This document shows, one piece after another, positions 58,800 through 64,000 of a stretch of DNA of 64,000 nucleotides. The notes under the pieces were generated by a model that was given only the letters and a program-made list of their open reading frames with translations, ran no database searches and was not told the origin of the DNA. A program made the position numbers and the translations under genes. The stretch's first letter is position 1. The number at the start of each line of letters is the position of its first letter. The stretch lies in NCBI GenBank assembly GCA_021018815.1, contig JAITYX010000059.1:620001-684000 (forward strand). The letters run 5' to 3'. The stretch is from Talinum fruticosum. Its lineage: Eukaryota; Streptophyta; Magnoliopsida; Caryophyllales; Talinaceae.

Positions 58800-60429
58800 T
58801 TACTCTGATATTTGAGCATTCCAGGTTACTGTCACTCGAATACGACCATTTTTACCAGTAATATCCTTGCTAGTTTTATCAGTCAATTGAGGCGGAAACT
58901 GTGCAATACCCTTTGCAATTTCTCGATTATTATTAACTGATATCATGTTTGCTTCAATTATCAGTGAACCTGCAGTAGGAACAGCAACCACAGATCTTGA
59001 CAACGGAATGTTGCTCCCAAGATTCACTTTGCTCGTCTTGCTAAAAACTACTGTACGGTATTATTTCTTCTGTTCTTCAGTTGAGTAATCATAGTTGCTA
59101 TACTGAGCAATGAGGCTCCCTTGAATGTCAACTGGGTTCTGACCACCTCCATCAACGAGCATGACTTCCACCCTAGCTTGTATTGCATCTCGGAAGGGTG
59201 TGTAGTACACTGTCACTGACCCACTTTTGCCACTGACAACACAAGTGAGCCGCTTGTCATAGTAGTCTTCGTTGGTGAGTTCACAAAGATCCCAAGCGAA
59301 ACCACCTTTGCTCACTTCATCATCCGAAGAAGGGCTACTAGTCCCCTTGTTCTTCAGATCTAACCACACTTGAAAGAACTGACTTCCTGAGAAACCCCGA
59401 CAAGGCCCTGTCAGAGTCGCAATATCATTGGGGCAAATGGACTCAGACTCGCCCCTTTTACGGTTGTAGATTGGGAAGTTGCCCAACCCATCGAACAGCT
59501 CAACACTCCCATAGAGGTTCCCAGGGTTCTTCTCAGCAATGTTGGTTACACGAACTGAAAAAACCTCAACCAAGGCCAGCCCTTTACCTTGAACATTACT
59601 GTTATTATTGGCTTAAGCCATAGGTGTAGTAGCAATAGCAGGTGAAATTACAAAAGCCAATGAGGATAAAGTTGGATAGTTTCCTTTGAGTATGGCAAGG
59701 CGTTTAGCTGCATCAGCTGAAGTGACTATTTTCAGTTCAGGGTACGTGGTAAGATCGTTAAGGGTGCCATCCGGCTTCTTAGGAAGGCGGAAATAGATGG
59801 CGAATTGGTCTTCTCGGAGCAACATGTCCGACAGGGGGTCCAGCTATGTATGAGACATGCCATCCACGTTTCAAACTTCATGTCTTGTTTATTCTTCATA
59901 GGGGTAGTCAAGACCTCTAACATTTTCTCGAATCGAACCACCTGAGGTATCATAACAGCCAAGGCTCGAACTTGGGGTTTCCTGGCCCCTGCATCGTTGG
60001 CCGTAGCGAGAACAGTAATGGCGTCTTTAAGTGTTTTATAGCCCACCTTTGGGAGATTCTCTAGGAGACCTAAGTTACTGTAATTCTCCCCAAACCCAAG
60101 GGACGTAGAACCTGCAATTTATTTATCTTTACCATCTTTGTCCCATTTGAACTCGAGGAAGTTGGCAGCTCCATCCATCTGATACCCTATAATGTAGAAT
60201 CATGTTTTCGGATTCTGGCAGTCAACGTAGGTTCGACATTCCTGTCATCCTTTGCTCTGAGTTCGAGGTCGGCATACTCGGATCGATGCATGTTTTCAGG
60301 CGGATATGGAAGGACAGGACGTTGATGGGAGATTCTCCCGGGATATTTTGCCCAATCTCGTATAGTTTGAATGAATGCCTTGTAGTCGTCCGTTGCAATG
60401 TTGAACTCGTACCTCACGGCGGCGGCCAT
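58800..60429 (-). CDS. RIP-domain / DUF6598-like protein (60-kDa jasmonate-induced-protein type), interrupted
   Basis: The minus-strand start ATG is at 60,429. The first block (60,429-60,187) reads like the N-terminus of a ribosome-inactivating-protein domain (FNIATDDYKAFIQTIRDW, with no signal peptide). Further RIP-like helical segments follow in other frames (60,046-59,732, then 59,825-59,613). The second part, 59,573-59,061, is a clean 170-codon frame resembling DUF6598 (VFSVRVTNIAEKNPGNLYGS, CPNDIATLTGPCRGFSGSQF). A C-terminal segment of the same domain (58,800-59,027) lies in another frame. RIP domains depurinate rRNA; JIP60-type proteins are stress/jasmonate-linked. In the helix that usually carries the catalytic Glu and Arg the sequence reads MIPQVVRF, Gln where Glu is usual. 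Whether the breaks are real decay or sequence error is undecided. The domain assignment is by eye. Confidence 0.65.
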
Positions 60430-61618
60430 TATTTTTTATCACCAACCCTTTACAGTTTCATATATATAGTGGAATTAACAACGTTAATGACCAACTGCTC
60501 AATATCTCTGAAGGTAAGTTCAAATCTGTGGTATATAAACAACTTTCTTAGATAGGAGTATGTATATGAATAAGATTACTGAAGAATTTGCAAGGACCCT
60601 TCAAGGGGAAAAATAAAGAATTTAGCTGAATTTGTCTTCCCAAAAATTATGAAGCCTTGCACAAGACACTTAAAAAGTATTATGCATTAGCCCTTGCAAC
60701 TTATTCTAACCCGGATGTATAAGACGAAAGTGTGAAGTCTTGCTACTTAGACAACACTCTAAATTACTATTTTCTTATGTCAAATTAGAAAAAGAAAAAT
60801 GACTACACTCAATATATAGTGGGAGGATATCATAATTTTAGTGATACATTATATAGGGTGATGATATGTGTCTTGATGAAGAGACTTCTAAAATATTTTA
60901 TCTTAACCTATATTAATATATTTTATAATTTTAAATTATTCTTTCTTTAACAATTATGATTATTTATAAATGTTAAGCCTCAATATTCATCGGCTATGCC
61001 AATGAGAATTAAATGACACATTAATCAAATCAACCTTATACAGAAGGTGAGTCATAGACGTCATTTTATAAACATGAAAAATAATGAATAAAAAGATGAT
61101 TTTACACAATTTATAAGTTGTAACACAATTATACTACATAATCATACCATTCTTCTTCAATTTAATGCATAGTGATATAATTTTTAAGTCGGACAAGTCA
61201 TTAGAAAAGTATCTTGATACGAGACACGTATTATTTCACTATTACATACAAAACCACCTTTTTATTTACATATTTTCACATTTTAATTTTATATGGATAA
61301 ATCTCCCCTCTTCACTGTAATATTGGCCTTCCTACTAGGATGTCTCTTGTATTTGTCGACCAATCCTACCGGTATGAAAATTTTATGATTAATAATTATT
61401 TGTAACTATACAAAATTCAATGATTTTAGATTATATAATTATTAATTTATGTTAATATAAGGTAATTAAAAATTTTAACTGTAGTTTTAACAAGATACTA
61501 AGAGCACTTAGCTTAATTAATCTGGGAGTGACTTTTCGCCCTCTACATTAAGATTCAAATTCGTGGTACAGGATTCTCTTTGACATGATGGTAGATGCGG
61601 TGATCACGTCCCCAACGG
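60430..61618. other. Upstream region of the RIP/DUF6598 gene and intergenic DNA
   Basis: About 1.2 kb of AT-rich sequence. 'catatatatagtgg' near 60,460-60,475 could hold a TATA-like element for the minus-strand gene, without further support. No gene or RNA recognised. Confidence 0.4.
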
Positions 61619-61957
61619 TGGCCGACTTATAAGGAGCTATAATGAAGTTTTATGAGCTGTAAGAAAATATAAGTAATTGTAATATAATTTTAAGTTTATT
61701 GTAATGTAGTTATAAGTAGATGTGAGAAGATATGATATAAGTTTGTGTTCGTTCTAATTTTACCTTACAATATATAACTTCTTACAACCAACATTACATT
61801 TATCTTACAACTATTTATAATATTATTTTATAACTCCTTACAATTATTGACAGTTTATAACCTTATAATTTTTTACAGTTAAAAAAATAAGCGTTAGATA
61901 TAAGAACGTATAATAAGTTGTACGCTTAAAGCATTAAAGCAAAAAAACGAACACAAC
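61619..61957. mobile_element. Foldback-type element with TTGTGTTCGTT ends
   Basis: The core 61,743-61,957 is bounded by 'ttgtgttcgttct' and the inverted 'aaaaacgaacacaa'. Words on the two sides (61,625-61,740 'gagctgtaagaaaatataag' and 61,760-61,890 'taactccttacaattatt') are of the same GTAAG/CTTAC type in opposite orientation. It belongs by style to the copies at 21,239, 21,603 and 28,111. Confidence 0.5.
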
Positions 61958-64000
61958 CTTAGTCTATTGGGTAAGTCATGCATAACTCCGTTGAATTTGC
62001 GTGCTTCCCATTGAAAAATAGAGAAAATAAAGTTTAGATCAACAATTCAAAACATAAATATATGCATGAAAAATAGAAGATAGAAAACTGACTTAAAGTA
62101 GGCAGCAAATGAGATCGATGGATTTTCTCCGTTATTTGGATTCTCTTTGACATACATGGAATGCCCTACGTTTGTCCACTTTATATGGACATCCATTTTC
62201 AATCAATACACAAGAATCTTTATGGATGATTTTTTTTTTTTTTTGGGATAGAAGAAATGACGAATTTTATTATAGTGTTTAAGATATTATTACTAAGATG
62301 CTTTAATAATTTAAATTTTCGGGTTTTGTCGGAATATGAAAGTGAAATTTGTCCCATATTAACTAAATTAAAGGTTTTGAGTTTAAATATGATAAGTTAA
62401 TGAACTGCTCACTCGATCCACCATTATTAGCTCATCTTAAGATCAAACCGTTTAAATCTATGTGCATTTTTTTTGTTTATTTAAGATCAGCTTTTTATAA
62501 AAATTTAACATTTTTATAAATTTTAACAGGCTATATGACATTTGTAGAGTCAATTTTGGCACTTTACTGTTTAACTAAAAAATTTCTAGTCGTTTGAATT
62601 TCACTGGAAAATTGGACCAAACAAGCAAAAGTTTAAAGATATTAGACGTCATTAGTTTTAATTGGAGATTTGGATGTTAGTGCTCCCCACTAGAGTTGAG
62701 AACAATTGTAGGAATTTTTCTTGAACATACTTTTACAATATTGCCCTTCTATATTGAACCATGTTCATGGTAAGTTTTGTTGCTCAGTGTTCATTCATAT
62801 GTAACGGTCGTGGTTGTTTATTCTTAGCATAAATACAACACATTGTTTTACTGTCGTTTTACTTCCTTTTAATTTACTATCGAGTTTATCCATTTAATAT
62901 TTTTGGGGTCTAATCTTTGATGTTAATTATAATCGAGCTACTGTGAACTTATAAGAAGTATAATTCTCTCATAATAAATTTTCTGCGTTCACTCAATTCG
63001 AACCTGTTAAAACGATTTTAATTTGTTTAAAAACAAGTGTTATATCACGTAAACTAACATGTGCCGATATCCAAACTCAAATGTAAAACGAATCTTATTA
63101 TATCAAATCAAATTTTCTTTTATCTTCTTACTTTATTCCTTTGTCCTACTAAATCAATTCTTCCAATGAAAATCACTTTAAGCATTCTTATCTCCACCTG
63201 CCTCCCCTCCCCTTTCCCAAACTCTAGTTTTTTTTTTTTAATTTTTGGTAATTTCATTTTTTTATGTCTTCTATATTGTTGAAACTATTGCTGACATAGC
63301 TATTGTCGTTAGTTCTTCACTATTACTTTTCCTTACTAGTGTTGTTATTTATTTTTGCAACTAATGAAATCCCCCTTGTAATTAGAAATTTAGATTCCAA
63401 TATTTAAAAAAAGGAAAGAAATTTTGAACTAAAGTTCTCTATAAAATTTAAATGAAAAAAATTTAAAGGGAAATTTTTTTTTCTTGTGTTTGATTCAAGA
63501 AAAAATAGAGGGAAAAATTATAATCCTTTTCCAACCTCTTACCCATCCACCGCATTGTCATGGAGAGGAGAGAGAAAATACTCAATAAAATTAATTAATT
63601 AAGAGGAGAGAGACAATTCTTAATGACCTTTCTTAATAGAATTCTCTCTCTTTTCTTCATTTCTCTCTCTTTGTAAATTTTTTCTTTCATTTTCCTCTCA
63701 ATTTTAGAAGGAAAATATCAATGACCAAATTGATAAAATTTTCCATGAGTTTTTCCATCAAACTTTTTTTCTCTCCTTTTTCTTCAATTCAAACAAGGGA
63801 AAGAAATTCATTTTTCACATTTTTTCTTTCCTTCTAATTTTCTTAGAATCAAATAGAGCCTTAAAGATTTTGTTTCTTACTCCCCTCCTCCCCTTTAGGT
63901 AAAGTAAGTTACCATTCTTTTACCAAGTGAGTGTTGATCCGGTGGCAAACACTCAACACTTTTACCATCTCTTCAAATCCTATTCAAACAGATCCATACC
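61958..64000. other. AT-rich intergenic DNA to the right edge
   Basis: No coding gene recognised. A T12 run lies near 62,231. The stretch 63,420-63,870 has mirrored purine/pyrimidine-rich flanks ('gaaagaaattttgaac...', 'ttctttccttctaattttct', 'aatcaaatagagcc') that look like a degraded MITE. The frame at 63,061-63,282 is hydrophobic by composition and not credible. Confidence 0.4.

Noticed and set aside
1..64000. CRISPR arrays, operons, prokaryotic promoters or terminators
   Set aside because: The window is plant nuclear DNA with spliced genes; the direct repeats seen are tandem or transposon-related and lack spacer structure.

Overview
This is nuclear DNA of a flowering plant, most likely a eudicot. 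Genes have several exons with GT-AG introns, intergenic DNA and introns are very AT-rich, and the products are plant-specific or plant-typical: an NPG-family TPR protein, plastid ribosomal protein bL28c, a U2AF65-like splicing factor, a plant cyanase, peroxisomal SDRs and a DUF810/UNC-13-like protein. A ribosome-inactivating-protein (RIP) domain joined to a DUF6598-like domain would fit Caryophyllales, but that placement is a weak inference.

Layout. 1-2,640: a ~337-bp tandem repeat array split by a ~1.2-kb hAT-like element. 3,060-10,370 (+): NPGR-type TPR gene. 11,443-13,598 (-): plastid RPL28. 15,324-27,151, with a 5' UTR to about 27,950 (-): U2AF large-subunit-like gene with long repeat-bearing introns. 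28,111-29,120: ATT/TAA-rich element. 30,030-31,640 (-): weak unassigned transcription unit. 32,599-35,015 (-): cyanase. 37,706-52,876 (+): three tandem copies of a peroxisomal SDR (SDRA/IBR1-like) plus an extra terminal exon. Copies 1 and 2 are young duplicates, and copy 2 carries a CACTA-like insertion and a small foldback. 53,749-58,203 (+): UNC-13/DUF810 gene. 58,800-60,429 (-): RIP/DUF6598 gene split over several frames. 60,430-64,000: AT-rich intergenic DNA with a foldback element.

The genes form no operon or obvious pathway; the only functional cluster is the SDR array. The strongest non-annotation signal is that six otherwise conserved genes together lack eleven single bases, mostly in homopolymer runs. 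In each case splice phases and total length agree with a complete protein once the missing bases are counted. This looks more like residual consensus deletions in the assembly than six independent pseudogenes. The most interesting biology is in SDR copy 3. The residue aligned with the catalytic Ser is Ala, and two consecutive terminal exons encode different peroxisomal tails (ARL and SRL). No clearly new multi-gene system was found. Exon boundaries come from manual reading of splice sites and phases; no database or alignment was run.
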